Source of the DNA: G963667075 sp963667075
Lineage (GTDB): Bacteria > Pseudomonadota > Alphaproteobacteria > Micavibrionales > Micavibrionaceae
DNA length: 64,000 nt
Direction of reading: 5' to 3'
Assembly (NCBI GenBank): GCA_963667075.1
Contig: OY762938.1
Span: 1,922,001 to 1,986,000 of the forward strand
In this document: positions 27,951 to 36,756 of the stretch, one piece after another
How the letters are laid out: each line of letters starts with the position of its first letter
Position numbering within the stretch: the first letter of the stretch is position 1
Made by a program: the position numbers and the translations under genes
The notes under the pieces: generated by a model
What the model saw: only the letters and a program-made list of their open reading frames with translations
The model's database searches: none
What the model was told of the DNA's origin: nothing

Positions 27951-28625
27951 CTAACCGGGAAACCATTTCCGGACTTCTTTTAGGCTGGCTGTTCCTTTTA
28001 TCACGTTTTCCAGGAACTCTTGTGGACCACTCGGATAGCTGAGTGCTGCACGTTTGAAGGCACCTGGTTTGTTGTCTCTGAAGATGGTGAGAGTATTGTC
28101 TTGCTGTAATGATTCTAATGTAGTTTTTACATCTCGCAGGAATTCGCGCGGATCACTCGGATAGCTGATTACGGCACGCTTAAAGATGCTTGGTGTATCT
28201 TGCAGGGACGTGAATTCAGGATCATGGTGAATACCAGACAATGAATCGCCATTGTATAATGTAAGTGGAACAAGCTGTTCTAGTTCTTTTTCTGTCACAT
28301 TTTCAAAAAACGTAGCACCATTGATGAATAATTCTCTTGCCAGAATCGATGACACCTTATTACGTTGCTCATCAGGTATAGTTCTTTGGTTTCTGCGGCA
28401 AAGTTCCTCGAAACGTGTCAAGAGGGTTTTTACAGCGTCATGTCCGCCAACTTTATTGAACTCGCCTTTCAAAGAAAGATTTTGTAGAGCCTCCTCAATA
28501 GCAGAATACTGATCCTTGCTTAAACCTGTCCTTCCCCAGAGCCTTCTTCCGCGTTTTGCCTGCGCTGTTCTGGCAGAATTAATAAAATCTTTTTCTTCCT
28601 GTAATATACCTTGATGCGTACTCAT
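27951..28625 (-). CDS. Unknown protein with a duplicated FKRAxxSYPSxPxEFL motif
   Basis: 224 residues from the ATG at 28625 (MSTHQGILQEEKDF); the open frame extends 20 codons further upstream without a better start. No signal peptide or membrane helix, so cytoplasmic. Two copies of one unit end the protein: IFKRAVISYPSDPREFLRDV near residue 165 and AFKRAALSYPSGPQEFLENV near 200, about 36 residues apart. The first half is charged and helical. The gene lies between sufE (convergent) and the lipoprotein-like gene of the hisS pair. I do not recognise a family; the repeats look like a binding or scaffold module. Confidence 0.65.
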   Translation of the reverse strand: MSTHQGILQEEKDFINSARTAQAKRGRRLWGRTGLSKDQYSAIEEALQNLSLKGEFNKVGGHDAVKTLLTRFEELCRRNQRTIPDEQRNKVSSILARELFINGATFFENVTEKELEQLVPLTLYNGDSLSGIHHDPEFTSLQDTPSIFKRAVISYPSDPREFLRDVKTTLESLQQDNTLTIFRDNKPGAFKRAALSYPSGPQEFLENVIKGTASLKEVRKWFPG

Positions 28626-28720
28626 ATCTAAAACCTTAAAAATTAAATCAGGATTGTAATGGCATAAAACGTTATGAAAAAGCAAGACCTAAATTTAGTT
28701 ATAATTGGTGTTTATTTAAT

Positions 28721-29290
28721 CTAATTTTTTTCATCCTGCTTGATGGTGATGCTGCGCAGGGTGTCGGCGAGGATTTTGTTTGTTATATCGTTTTCAGGGC
28801 CGGAGAGTTCGGCCTCTAGGGTGAATATGGAATTTTCTCCAATCCATAGATGGATGAGTAGCATTTTTTCGTTTTGTTCGCGCATGCCAAAGCCTAAAAG
28901 GCCAGCGTGCTTGGCATGGTCGAATTCTCTGGACGATATTTTATGAATTTCGAGGTCATGAGGGGCCAGCATGGTTTTTAAGGTCTCTTTCATGATCTCT
29001 TCGCTGTAGGCTTCTTTTGTGCCTTTTTCTGCCGGATTACAGGTGATACGAAAATGAATGGAAGAGGTGACATCAACAATCTGCGAAAAAGTCACGACTT
29101 CATAACATTCGTCTTCTGTTTTGCAGTTTTGCTCGATGAGTGGTTCTTCCGGGAAAGATAAGGAGAAATCGCAGTAGTCTCTCTCATAGACAAAAGTTGC
29201 ATCCGTTTCAGCTTTAGCTTCTGTCTCTTGCGCGTAAGCCGGCAGGATTAGAAGAAACGATAATAAAAGAGATAAAGCGATGTTATGCAT
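28721..29290 (-). CDS. Secreted protein of unknown function, translationally coupled to hisS
   Basis: 189 residues from the ATG at 29290, which shares one base with the hisS stop (TAATG), so it is coupled to hisS. The signal peptide MHNIALSLLLSFLLILPAYA is cleaved before QETEA. Mature part: a compact periplasmic domain with four cysteines (DYCDFSLSFPEEPLIEQNC, DECYEV, ITCNP). The start FVYERDYCDFSLSFPEEP resembles proteins that begin with a short beta strand and pack as an alpha/beta sandwich. No function is known to me. The longer upstream open frame lies inside hisS and is not used. Confidence 0.75.
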   Translation of the reverse strand: MHNIALSLLLSFLLILPAYAQETEAKAETDATFVYERDYCDFSLSFPEEPLIEQNCKTEDECYEVVTFSQIVDVTSSIHFRITCNPAEKGTKEAYSEEIMKETLKTMLAPHDLEIHKISSREFDHAKHAGLLGFGMREQNEKMLLIHLWIGENSIFTLEAELSGPENDITNKILADTLRSITIKQDEKN

Positions 29291-30624
29291 TAGTTTTTCC
29301 AGTTTTCCGGTGTTGCTGTGGTTTGTTCGCCTGTGCTCATGTCCTTGACTTCGTGTGCTTGCCCGTCTTCGAAGGGCGGGAACCATACGAAAGGAATGTT
29401 TTTCTTTTCGGCGTAGGCGAGTTGTTTTTTGACTTTTTGCGGGGCGTGGTATTGCTCTACGTTATAGCCGCGCTCTCTTAAGGTTCTGGCGGTTTGAGCC
29501 GCAAGGGGGCGTTGTTCTTCGCTGGGCAGAACCATTAAAATATCGGCAGAGGATTTCCGGCCTTGTGGCAGCGCGCCCTTGCTTCTGATGTAGTCAAACA
29601 GGCGTGAGAATCCAATGGAAATGCCAACACCCGGCAGGTGTTTGTTAATATAGGAGCCAGCCAGATCATCATACCGTCCGCCAGAACAAATAGAGCCATA
29701 GCCGGGATTCGCGGTAAAGACGGTCTCGTACACCGTGCCAGTGTAGTAATCAAGCCCCCGCACAATAGAAAGATCCGCCACCACAGCCCCTTCGGGGAGG
29801 TGGGCGAGTTGCTCCATACAGAAAGAGAGTTCATTCAAACCTTCTTCCAGCAGGTCATTTTCAATACCAAGCCCGCGTACGGTTTTAGCAAAGCCTGCAT
29901 CTATGGTTTTTATGCGGCTGAGTTTGAGCGCATTTTGGCATTGCGAGTCTGTGAGCCCCAGTTCAGCAAGCTGCGTGGTGACGGCTTCGTCACCGATTTT
30001 TTCAATTTTATCAAGGATGCGTGTGACAGGGATCACATCTTCTATGCCGAGGCCGTTTAAGAAGCCCATCAAAATTTTCCGGTTACTGATCCGTAATTGA
30101 ATGGTCTCATTCTCCATGCCGGGGAGGGAGGAGAGAATTTCCCAGATGATGGCGGGCATTTCGGCATCAAAGTGCATGGGGAGGGCATCAACATTGATCA
30201 CGTCGATATCGCATTGATAGAATTCCCGAAACCGTCCGGCTTGCGGGCGCTCACCGCGCCAGACGCGCTGCATCTGATAGCGTTTGAACGGGAAGGTCAG
30301 GTCGTTAAACCGCTGTGCTACATAGCGGGAAAAAGGCACGGTCTGATCAAAGTGAAGGGCGAGCCGCGCTTCTTTATCCTCATCAGGATCGGCATGGAGC
30401 CGCTCCAATACATAGATTTCCTTGTCCACCTCACCTTTGGCCGCGAGAACTTCAATCTCTTCAACAGACGGGGTTTCAATAGAGCAAAAGCCATACGATT
30501 CAAATATGCGTCTGATATGATCAAACCATTGCAGCTCCACATAACGATCTTCGGGCAGCCATTCAGGAAAGCCGGATACAGGCTTTGGTTTGTATATTTT
30601 TTTCTTTTGCTTTTTATCAGACAT
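29290..30624 (-). CDS. hisS: Histidyl-tRNA synthetase
   Basis: Class II aminoacyl-tRNA synthetase, 444 residues. Motif 2 is visible as QMQRVWRGERPQAGRFREFYQ, the HisA signature as VRGLDYYTGTVYE, the HisB-type glycine stretch as SGGRYDDL, and the C-terminal anticodon-binding domain from about residue 345 (ADILMVLPSEEQRPLA). The N terminus YKPKPVSGFPEWLPEDR fits the longer, alphaproteobacterial/eukaryote-like HisS group. It ends with a TAATG overlap with the downstream secreted-protein gene. Confidence 0.96.
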   Translation of the reverse strand: MSDKKQKKKIYKPKPVSGFPEWLPEDRYVELQWFDHIRRIFESYGFCSIETPSVEEIEVLAAKGEVDKEIYVLERLHADPDEDKEARLALHFDQTVPFSRYVAQRFNDLTFPFKRYQMQRVWRGERPQAGRFREFYQCDIDVINVDALPMHFDAEMPAIIWEILSSLPGMENETIQLRISNRKILMGFLNGLGIEDVIPVTRILDKIEKIGDEAVTTQLAELGLTDSQCQNALKLSRIKTIDAGFAKTVRGLGIENDLLEEGLNELSFCMEQLAHLPEGAVVADLSIVRGLDYYTGTVYETVFTANPGYGSICSGGRYDDLAGSYINKHLPGVGISIGFSRLFDYIRSKGALPQGRKSSADILMVLPSEEQRPLAAQTARTLRERGYNVEQYHAPQKVKKQLAYAEKKNIPFVWFPPFEDGQAHEVKDMSTGEQTTATPENWKN

Positions 30625-30846
30625 CTTTTTTTTACTTGTTTCTAAGAATTACCGCGAAAAAAGACTATAAAAGCAGGTGTTTTATAAATCAATCTTCATT
30701 AAAGAAACAAACGCGAAGGGGGGGATTCACGGTAATCGCTTGAAAAATTATCTATACGATAACGTTGAGCGTTGATTACAAGGAATAAGTTCTCATCCCT
30801 TTGATTATATTGATATAATTTAGTTCTGATCGTTTCTTTAATTATC

Positions 30847-30913
30847 TTTTTACCACAGAGAACGCAGAGTTCACAGAGATTCTCTGTGCGCTCTGTGACC
30901 TCTGTGGTAAAAA
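30847..30913. repeat. 67-bp palindromic repeat (ACCACAGAG type)
   Basis: TTTTTACCACAGAG (30847-30860) is the exact reverse complement of CTCTGTGGTAAAAA (30900-30913), and the centre CACAGAGA-T-TCTCTGTG is also palindromic, so the whole can fold into one long hairpin. Related fragments flank the IS element (CCACGAAGGCGCGAAG near 22360, ACAGAGTGCACAGGGA near 23906). It sits in the 377-bp gap between hisS and the 431-aa gene, which otherwise shows nothing I can name. Confidence 0.75.
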
Positions 30914-31001
30914 TAATAGATTGATATTAAACAAATTTGTTTTTATTGCATTACGCGCACGATGATCTTCATGCTTTTCAAGCGATTGCCGTGGGGGGAT
31001 A

Positions 31002-32297
31002 TTATCCAAGCGAAAACTTAGATTGTAAAAATTTATGTAACAGGGCTCTGGGTTTTGATATGCCAAGGTTTACACGCAATGTGTTTCGCATTTCTGATGG
31101 ATCTTTTTCCACAGGTGCCTTAAACGCCTGATAAGCCGGATGGCCTGTCTGCCCAGCTGTTTCAAAAGAGGCCGCAAGGAGATCAAGGCAGTCCTGTTGT
31201 GTTTGCAGACAAGAACCATATTTATGCTCATCTTCCCCGAAATTACGAACAATAACAGGGATATGTCCGGCGGTATGTCCGCGCGGTATGATGCGCTCTG
31301 CCGTATAAGAATAGCGAGTTGTTTCAAAAAACACACTGACAAGGGCAGGATTTTTTTTGCCTTGCGCCTTTGCTTCCCTTAAAATGCAGCAAGGCAGCCC
31401 GTCTTCATAAGAAATACCCTTAATCTTTGTACCAAGATGAGCACGGCCTGTACCAATAACAGGGGCTGCGCTGTTCTCTGTTCCGGCCGCTGCCGTATTA
31501 GACGCCTTTGAAACAATGCGGCGGGCCATAATATCATTACGGCTTATTACGCCGCGTATATCATTTTCCGGAGTATCAGGATGAACCGGCAGATCCATAC
31601 GCGTTAAATCGATACGATCACCAAATCGCCTCTGCACCATTTCACGGACCAGTGGATCAGATTCATCAAGATAATCCCCACCCCTTTTCTTCATGACATC
31701 AACAAGAGCCACAGAGCCGTTACCGTTCAAAACGGCTTGATAGCGATGTTTTACCGCCAGCGGCGCATGAAAGGCCGGCTTTGCGATTAAGGCTTGCGCA
31801 TATAAATGCCCTTGCGGGTCCGCTTTCTCCAAAGCATCCAGGTCAAGGGATGATTTGGGTAATTTGTAAATAACATGAGCATAATTCGCAAGATCATTAA
31901 CAGGATATTCATCGCAAAGAACGGTTCCGGGATGGGCCGCTATGGCGCAAACTTGCGCCATAATATGCGAGCTCATTGTATGAGCTTCACCAAAGACTTT
32001 ATAGAGATTCTCTTGCGGTAAGAGGGCATAAACTTGCTCTAGAAACAAAGTTAGGGAACAAAGATCATATGGATCTTTCAGCCGCAGCTCTATCACATTT
32101 TGGGGGGCATAGCAGGAGCGAGGGTCATAACCATTTTCGATCATACGCGCCATCGCATCATCAGGCGATATGATTTCGATCCCCCATGGCACGCCAGTAC
32201 TGATCAGCTTATGCCTGATATTTGCCGGTGTTATGTCTGCCGGAGATGTCGTGATAGGTGCCCCGACACCTGCGCTATATCCTCTTTCTAAAAACAT
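31002..32297 (-). CDS. 431-aa protein of unknown function
   Basis: Family not recognised. It is a long, soluble protein with no signal peptide or membrane helix and mixed alpha/beta character. Features visible: FGEAHTMSSHIMAQVCAIAA near residue 103, with three histidines (HTMSSH and the later HPGTVLCDEYP); the segment RKNPALVSVFFETTRYSY-like strand near 330; and GHTAGHIPVIVRNFGEDEHK near 350, again histidine-rich. Histidine and acidic clusters would suit a metal-dependent enzyme, but that is only a guess. The gene is isolated: a 377-bp gap with a palindromic repeat follows it and a family A element lies 33 bases before its start. Confidence 0.6.
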   Translation of the reverse strand: MFLERGYSAGVGAPITTSPADITPANIRHKLISTGVPWGIEIISPDDAMARMIENGYDPRSCYAPQNVIELRLKDPYDLCSLTLFLEQVYALLPQENLYKVFGEAHTMSSHIMAQVCAIAAHPGTVLCDEYPVNDLANYAHVIYKLPKSSLDLDALEKADPQGHLYAQALIAKPAFHAPLAVKHRYQAVLNGNGSVALVDVMKKRGGDYLDESDPLVREMVQRRFGDRIDLTRMDLPVHPDTPENDIRGVISRNDIMARRIVSKASNTAAAGTENSAAPVIGTGRAHLGTKIKGISYEDGLPCCILREAKAQGKKNPALVSVFFETTRYSYTAERIIPRGHTAGHIPVIVRNFGEDEHKYGSCLQTQQDCLDLLAASFETAGQTGHPAYQAFKAPVEKDPSEMRNTLRVNLGISKPRALLHKFLQSKFSLG

Positions 32298-32330
32298 GCG
32301 GGGTAATGTACGTGAAGATCATAATTATGT

Positions 32331-32473
32331 AAAGAAAAAACACCCTTTTGCTTTTTCCGCCCCTGCTTTCGCAGGGGTGAACTCCAGCGGGAATCCTTTG
32401 AAATTAACGCGTTAAAGATCCCCGCCTTCGCGGGGAAGGCAATTGTTAACTCTTTTGCGAAAGGGGGCTATAG
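32331..32473 (-). repeat. Family A element, copy A3
   Basis: Reversed relative to A1. It runs from AAAGAAAAAACACCCTTTTGC through the CCCCTGC/GCAGGGG and CCCCGC/GCGGGG hairpins to CTTTTGCGAAAGGGGGCTATAG. The second hairpin has GC where A1 has GT/AC, a paired change that keeps the stem. It ends 8 bases before the cobT stop codon. The left TATAG end has been lost. Confidence 0.8.
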
Positions 32474-32481
32474 TAGGAAAA

Positions 32482-34296
32482 TCAACCTTCATCAAACAAA
32501 TTAGATAATTTCTCAATCAGGGCATTTGCGAGGCCGCTGGCGTCGGCGAGGGTGACGGCGCGCTGGTAGTAGCGGGTGACGTCATGGCCTATGCCGATGG
32601 CGGTGAGCTCTATGGGGGATTTGTTTTCAATCCATGTGATGACGTTGTTCAGGTCTTCTTCGAGTATGTTATGGCCGGGGTTGGCGGAGAGGGTGGAGTC
32701 ATCAACCGGGGCACCATCTGAAATGACGATCATTATTTTTCGTTCTTCCGCCCGTCTTATCAGACGGTTATAGGCCCATATGAGGGCTTCGCCGTCAATG
32801 TTTTCCTTTAGCAGCCCTTCTTTGAGCATCAGTCCCAGATTTTTATGACCGCGCCGCGATGGGGTATCGGCTGATTTATAGATGATATGCCGCAGGTCGT
32901 TCAAGCGGCCAGGATTTTGTGGTCTGCCGTTCTCAAGCCATAGTTCGCGGGCTTTACCGCCTTTCCATGCGCGTGTGGTAAAGCCGAGGATCTCCACCTT
33001 CACATGACAGCGTTCCATGGTCTGGGCCAGAATATCGGCACACATGGCAGCGATTGTAATCGGGCGGCCGCGCATGGAGCCTGAATTATCAATCAGGAGA
33101 GAGACAACCGTATCCTTAAACGGCATGTCTTTTTCCTGCTTATAGACAAGCGGTACTGTAGGATTAGCCACAATACGGGCAAGGCGGCCGGTATCGAGAT
33201 AGCCTTCTTCCATATCAAACTGCCATGATCTTTGTTGCTGGGAGAGGAGTTTTCGTTGGAGACGGTTGGCGAGCTTTGCAATCAGGCTTTTACGGCCTTC
33301 CAATTGTTTATCCAGCATGGCGCGCAATCTGATCAGGTCTTGCGGATCGGCAAGATCGGCGGCTTCTACGACTTCATCAAAGGCGGTACTGTATATGGTG
33401 TAGGGGCGGACAGGGCCAAAATCTATGCCGTTTCGCTCTGTATGGAGCGGGGCTTCGGGCGGCACCTGTTCACCGCTGGTTTCATTTTGTTTATCTGTGC
33501 CGGTGTCTTCTTCGCCGATATCTGTTTTTCCAGATTCTTTTTCAGAAGAGTCTGTATCGGAAGGGGCTTGTTCATCTTTTGATTGGGGGGCAGAGGGATT
33601 ATCTGAGTCAGATGTGTTTTCATCTGTCTGGTTTCCTTCCTCTGTGTTGTCTTGTGCGGTGTCGTCCGGTTCTGTTTCTTCTGTGATGTCAAAGTCCAGT
33701 TTGTGCAAGATGTCTTTCGTCGCTCTGGCAAAGGCCGTCTGATCGGAGAGAGATGAGGCTAATGAGGCCAGGGTGTTTTCGCCAAGCCTTGCGTCAACAA
33801 AGGGCTGCCATGCCTCTAAAGTTTTTTTTGTTTTGCCGGGAAGGTCTTGTCCGGTAAAAGCACTTTCCGCCATAATATACAAGGCATGCGGCAGGTCGCA
33901 GTCATCACGCAGATTTTTACATTTCTCGATAAACAGCGTGTTCAGATTTTTAGCAACGCCTTTCATATTTTGCGCACCGAGGGCTTCACAGCGGGCAAGT
34001 TCCAATGCTTCAAAGGCCTTTCGTGCTTCCAGGGCAGAGGGGGCATTTCGTCTGTGCTTTTTTTTGTTGTGATGGGTGAGTGCCATTGCTCCAGAATCCG
34101 CCATGCCGCGCAAAAGAGCCCTATCGTTTTGTGTGATGTTCAGGTCAGGCAGGGGGAGGGTTATATCATCTTTTAGAGAAGAATCTTCTGCCGTGCGTGC
34201 GAACTGGACATTGACCTCTCTTTTTCCGGATAAGGCCTTTAGTGTTGCTATGGTGGCTTGCTCAAGAGGGCTTGTTTTTATGTCCTTGTTATCCAT
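32482..34296 (-). CDS. cobT: CobT-like cobaltochelatase subunit (VWA domain)
   Basis: 604 residues from the ATG at 34296 (MDNKDIKTSPLEQ), which follows the cobS stop by a few bases; a longer reading would overlap cobS. The N-terminal part is helical with a histidine/lysine-rich KKHRRN stretch, the middle (about 230-300) is a highly acidic linker rich in Asp, Glu, Ser and Thr, and the C-terminal third is a von Willebrand A domain with the MIDAS motif DNSGSMRG (about residue 435) and DGAPVDD. With CobS and CobN it inserts cobalt into hydrogenobyrinate diamide in aerobic B12 synthesis. No cobN is in the window, so another role is possible. Confidence 0.93.
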   Translation of the reverse strand: MDNKDIKTSPLEQATIATLKALSGKREVNVQFARTAEDSSLKDDITLPLPDLNITQNDRALLRGMADSGAMALTHHNKKKHRRNAPSALEARKAFEALELARCEALGAQNMKGVAKNLNTLFIEKCKNLRDDCDLPHALYIMAESAFTGQDLPGKTKKTLEAWQPFVDARLGENTLASLASSLSDQTAFARATKDILHKLDFDITEETEPDDTAQDNTEEGNQTDENTSDSDNPSAPQSKDEQAPSDTDSSEKESGKTDIGEEDTGTDKQNETSGEQVPPEAPLHTERNGIDFGPVRPYTIYSTAFDEVVEAADLADPQDLIRLRAMLDKQLEGRKSLIAKLANRLQRKLLSQQQRSWQFDMEEGYLDTGRLARIVANPTVPLVYKQEKDMPFKDTVVSLLIDNSGSMRGRPITIAAMCADILAQTMERCHVKVEILGFTTRAWKGGKARELWLENGRPQNPGRLNDLRHIIYKSADTPSRRGHKNLGLMLKEGLLKENIDGEALIWAYNRLIRRAEERKIMIVISDGAPVDDSTLSANPGHNILEEDLNNVITWIENKSPIELTAIGIGHDVTRYYQRAVTLADASGLANALIEKLSNLFDEG

Positions 34297-34300
34297 GTGA

Positions 34301-35296
34301 CTATAACTCAGTGCCAAAGCACCTTTGGTAATATTCGGCAAGAATCGGGTGTTCCAGCTCATCGCATTTGTTCATGTAGCTTAAACGAAAAGCGAATTCA
34401 CGGTCATTGAAAATATGCGTATTTTCTGCCCAGCTTAAGACCGTTCGCGGGGACATAACCGTAGATAAATCACCAAGCTTAAAGCCTTTCCGTGTCATGT
34501 TCGCCATTTGAACCATGGTAGAGACGTCTTCTTTGTCAAAATCAGGATGTTTGGCCTGTATGATGTCGATTTCATGCTCTGGTGATAGATAGTTGAGCAC
34601 GGTCACAATGTTCCAGCGGTCCATTTGTCCCTGATTTAATTGCTGTGTACCGTGATAAAGCCCCGTTGTATCGCCAAGGCCTACAGTGTTTGATGTGGCG
34701 AACAGGCGAAAGGCCGGATGCGGGCGAATGACGGTGTTCTGATCCAGCAGGGTCAGGCGGCCTTCTGCTTCAAGGACGCGCTGGATTACAAACATGACAT
34801 CGGGACGCCCCGCATCATATTCATCAAAGACAAGGGCGACCGGGTTCTGGATCGCCCATGGCAGGAGACCTTCTTTATATTCTGTAACCTGTTTTCCTTC
34901 TTTTAGAACGATCATATCCTTGCCGAGCAGATCAATCCGGCTCACATGGCTGTCGAGGTTAATGCGCACACAAGGCCAGTTGAGCCGGGCGGCGACCTGT
35001 TCAATATGGGTTGATTTCCCGGTGCCGTGGAACCCTTGAATCATAACACGCCGGTTAAATGCAAAACCGGACAGGATTGCCCGTGTCGTGTCAGGATCAA
35101 AACGGTACGTGTCATCTATTTTAGGCACATTGGGGTGATCATTCATAAACCCTGGAATCTCCCAATCTGTATCAATCCCAAATGTGTCGTGTGCGTTATA
35201 TTTTGTGTCTGGAATAGTTGTGTATTTTCCACTGTTTGGTGTCAATTGTGTGACATCAAAGGAGGCACTCATTGGTTCTTTGTCATCTATAGCCAT
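34301..35296 (-). CDS. cobS: CobS-like cobaltochelatase AAA+ ATPase subunit
   Basis: 331-residue AAA+ ATPase of the MoxR-related group. Walker A GFHGTGKSTH (about residue 88), Walker B LVFDEYDAGRPDV (about 150) and sensor-1 FATSNTVGLGD are present, and the N terminus has the VPKIDDTYRFDPDTT segment typical of CobS. It works as a ring with CobT. Order here is J-domain gene, cobS, cobT, as is common in alphaproteobacteria; spacing to both neighbours is only a few bases, so one operon. Confidence 0.95.
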   Translation of the reverse strand: MAIDDKEPMSASFDVTQLTPNSGKYTTIPDTKYNAHDTFGIDTDWEIPGFMNDHPNVPKIDDTYRFDPDTTRAILSGFAFNRRVMIQGFHGTGKSTHIEQVAARLNWPCVRINLDSHVSRIDLLGKDMIVLKEGKQVTEYKEGLLPWAIQNPVALVFDEYDAGRPDVMFVIQRVLEAEGRLTLLDQNTVIRPHPAFRLFATSNTVGLGDTTGLYHGTQQLNQGQMDRWNIVTVLNYLSPEHEIDIIQAKHPDFDKEDVSTMVQMANMTRKGFKLGDLSTVMSPRTVLSWAENTHIFNDREFAFRLSYMNKCDELEHPILAEYYQRCFGTEL

Positions 35297-35298
35297 AT

Positions 35299-35910
35299 TT
35301 ATTTCTTTTCATTGGGTAATTGATCATATTTCTCGTAGGCCACTTTTAATATCGTATAAGCCATATTGATCTTTTTTAGAAGTTCTTCTGACTCTTTTGA
35401 TCCTTGATTTCGGTCTGGATGGTGTTTCTTGGCCAGTTTTTTGTACTTTGCTTTTATGGTATCCAGCGTAACAGGCGGCACCAGTTCCATGATGGCAAGG
35501 GCCTCCAGTTCTGGGCCGCTACCGTTTATTTTTCGCTTAAAATCCTCTTTGGGCGGCTCTTTTTCTGTGAAGTGATAATTTTGCCATATTTTTTTCTTTA
35601 AGAGCTCTTCCGTTGCTGCGTGTGGGTCGTAGCGCTTCGTCGGGCGGTCCCAGATCGTCTGATTGTTCAGATAGTTTTCCATTTCAACGCTCGACATGCC
35701 CTGAAAGTAGTTCCAGGCTTTGTTGTATTCCTGAACGTGTTCCAGACAGAACCAGTAGTATTCTTTTAACTCTCTGTTCTTGGGGGCTTTATGAAAGGCG
35801 TCTCTATTGCATCCTGGCATATCACAGACATGCCCCTTCTTTTCTTTTTGAGAAGGGTCATGAAATTCAGGAGAGGAAGGTTTTAAGCGAATCTTCGGCA
35901 TGGCAGACAT
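35299..35910 (-). CDS. J-domain (DnaJ-like) co-chaperone linked to cobS
   Basis: 203 residues from the ATG at 35910 (MSAMPKIRLK). The N-terminal part has a cysteine/histidine set (CDMPGCNRDAFHKAP, WFCLEH) that may bind zinc. The C-terminal J domain (about 140-203) has the HPD motif inside AKKHHPDRNQGS, so it should stimulate an Hsp70 ATPase. It ends 2 bases before the cobS start codon, giving one operon with cobS and cobT. Such a J protein beside cobS is common in alphaproteobacteria and may help load or assemble the CobST complex; that role is inference. Confidence 0.88.
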   Translation of the reverse strand: MSAMPKIRLKPSSPEFHDPSQKEKKGHVCDMPGCNRDAFHKAPKNRELKEYYWFCLEHVQEYNKAWNYFQGMSSVEMENYLNNQTIWDRPTKRYDPHAATEELLKKKIWQNYHFTEKEPPKEDFKRKINGSGPELEALAIMELVPPVTLDTIKAKYKKLAKKHHPDRNQGSKESEELLKKINMAYTILKVAYEKYDQLPNEKK

Positions 35911-36046
35911 TATTATCTCTAATGTCATAATTAGCAAGAAAGGAAAAAGGGGGAATTAAAAAAATAAATAAACACCTATAGGTTGCGTAAAAATTCAGCT
36001 TAATGTAGTCTTCTATGGACTCTTGTTATGAAGATGGAGAAGCTGA

Positions 36047-36430
36047 ATGAAATATGAAGTTTGTTTGGTAGAGGGTGCTGGAACAAATGTACAAAAAAAA
36101 GCAGGGTTGCTGAGTAAGAACATAACAATTTTTGGAAGGCGGACATCTATTCGACTGGAACGCGAAATGTGGAAAGCGCTTCATGATATTGCCAAAAGGG
36201 AAAACTGTTCAATTCATGACATTTGTTCACTGGTTTCAATAAGAAAAGATTCTGGGAGTTCTTTAACTGCTGCTATTCGTGTATTTATTATGCTTTACTA
36301 TAAAGCTTCTTCTACGGAACAGGGGCACATGGAAGCAGGGCACGGTGATTTCAAACGTATGAAGGCGCGTGCAGGTGTTTATAGCACCTCAACGCAAAGG
36401 CAGGAAAGCCGTTCTGAAAGGGTAGCCTAG
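36047..36430 (+). CDS. Ribbon-helix-helix domain protein (RHH_4 type)
   Basis: 127 residues. The central part (NITIFGRRTSIRLEREMWKA, then IAKRENCSIHDICSLV and SSLTAAIRVFIMLYYKA) fits the RHH_4 family of small DNA-binding or DNA-associated proteins common in alphaproteobacteria. The C-terminal tail is basic and disordered (KRMKARAGVYSTSTQRQESR). Family members are mostly uncharacterised; by fold it is a likely transcriptional regulator. It stands alone, divergent from the cobS operon, with a palindrome after it. Confidence 0.75.
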   Translation: MKYEVCLVEGAGTNVQKKAGLLSKNITIFGRRTSIRLEREMWKALHDIAKRENCSIHDICSLVSIRKDSGSSLTAAIRVFIMLYYKASSTEQGHMEAGHGDFKRMKARAGVYSTSTQRQESRSERVA

Positions 36431-36433
36431 TTA

Positions 36434-36476
36434 TATAGCGCATGTCATATAAAATGAGTATAAAAAACATGCGCTA
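36434..36476. terminator. Palindrome after the ribbon-helix-helix gene
   Basis: ATAGCGCATGT (36435-36445) pairs with ACATGCGCTAT (36466-36476) around an AT-rich loop containing AAAAAA. It starts a few bases after the stop. No T-run follows, so it may be a repeat end rather than a terminator. Similar arms (TATAACGCATT and TGCGCATAAGCTATA) recur within the next 110 bases. Confidence 0.4.
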
Positions 36477-36489
36477 TCAAGACCGCGAC

Positions 36490-36745
36490 TGCGCATAAGC
36501 TATATTTTTAATTTTGGCTATAAAAGCAATGCGTTATATAGTCGTTACGATTTAAAATCGACCGTGTCATACGAGCGCTGTCATGCCCGCGAGAGAGGCC
36601 TTTTAGGCTGAACATAAACAGCGTGACTCCAGAACAAAGAGCACGGCCTATGCCGTGCACATCATTTGACGGCTGGATACCGGATCGGTGTCCAGTATGA
36701 CGCCGCGCGTTGATTCTTCTTCTAAACGACTATAGCTTATGCGCA
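36490..36745. repeat. Inverted repeat TGCGCATAAGCTATA enclosing family B copy B2
   Basis: TGCGCATAAGCTATA (36490-36504) and its exact complement TATAGCTTATGCGCA (36731-36745) flank the B2 copy (36537-36735), sharing its right TATAG. After the right arm, AGGCTTCTATA (36745-36755) is a family A end that touches the accA stop codon (36757). The arrangement suggests one element inserted into another. Confidence 0.55.
36537..36735 (-). repeat. Family B dispersed element, copy B2 (about 199 bp), reversed
   Basis: Starts TATAGTCGTTACGATTTAAA and ends TCTAAACGACTATAG; in reverse it follows copy B1 throughout, including the CCGGATCGG/GTATC hairpin and the GCACGGCCTATGCCGTGC palindrome. It lies between the ribbon-helix-helix gene and accA. 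Confidence 0.85.
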
Positions 36746-36756
36746 AGGCTTCTATA

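Noticed and set aside
28252..28512. Plus-strand 86-codon open frame opposite the repeat protein
   Set aside because: Shadow of the minus-strand gene with no independent support.
29291..29386. Longer N terminus for the secreted protein after hisS
   Set aside because: It lies within hisS and would bury the signal peptide; the coupled ATG at 29290 fits.
30842..31066. Minus-strand 74-codon open frame over the 67-bp palindrome
   Set aside because: Encoded by the palindromic repeat and the end of the 431-aa gene in another frame.
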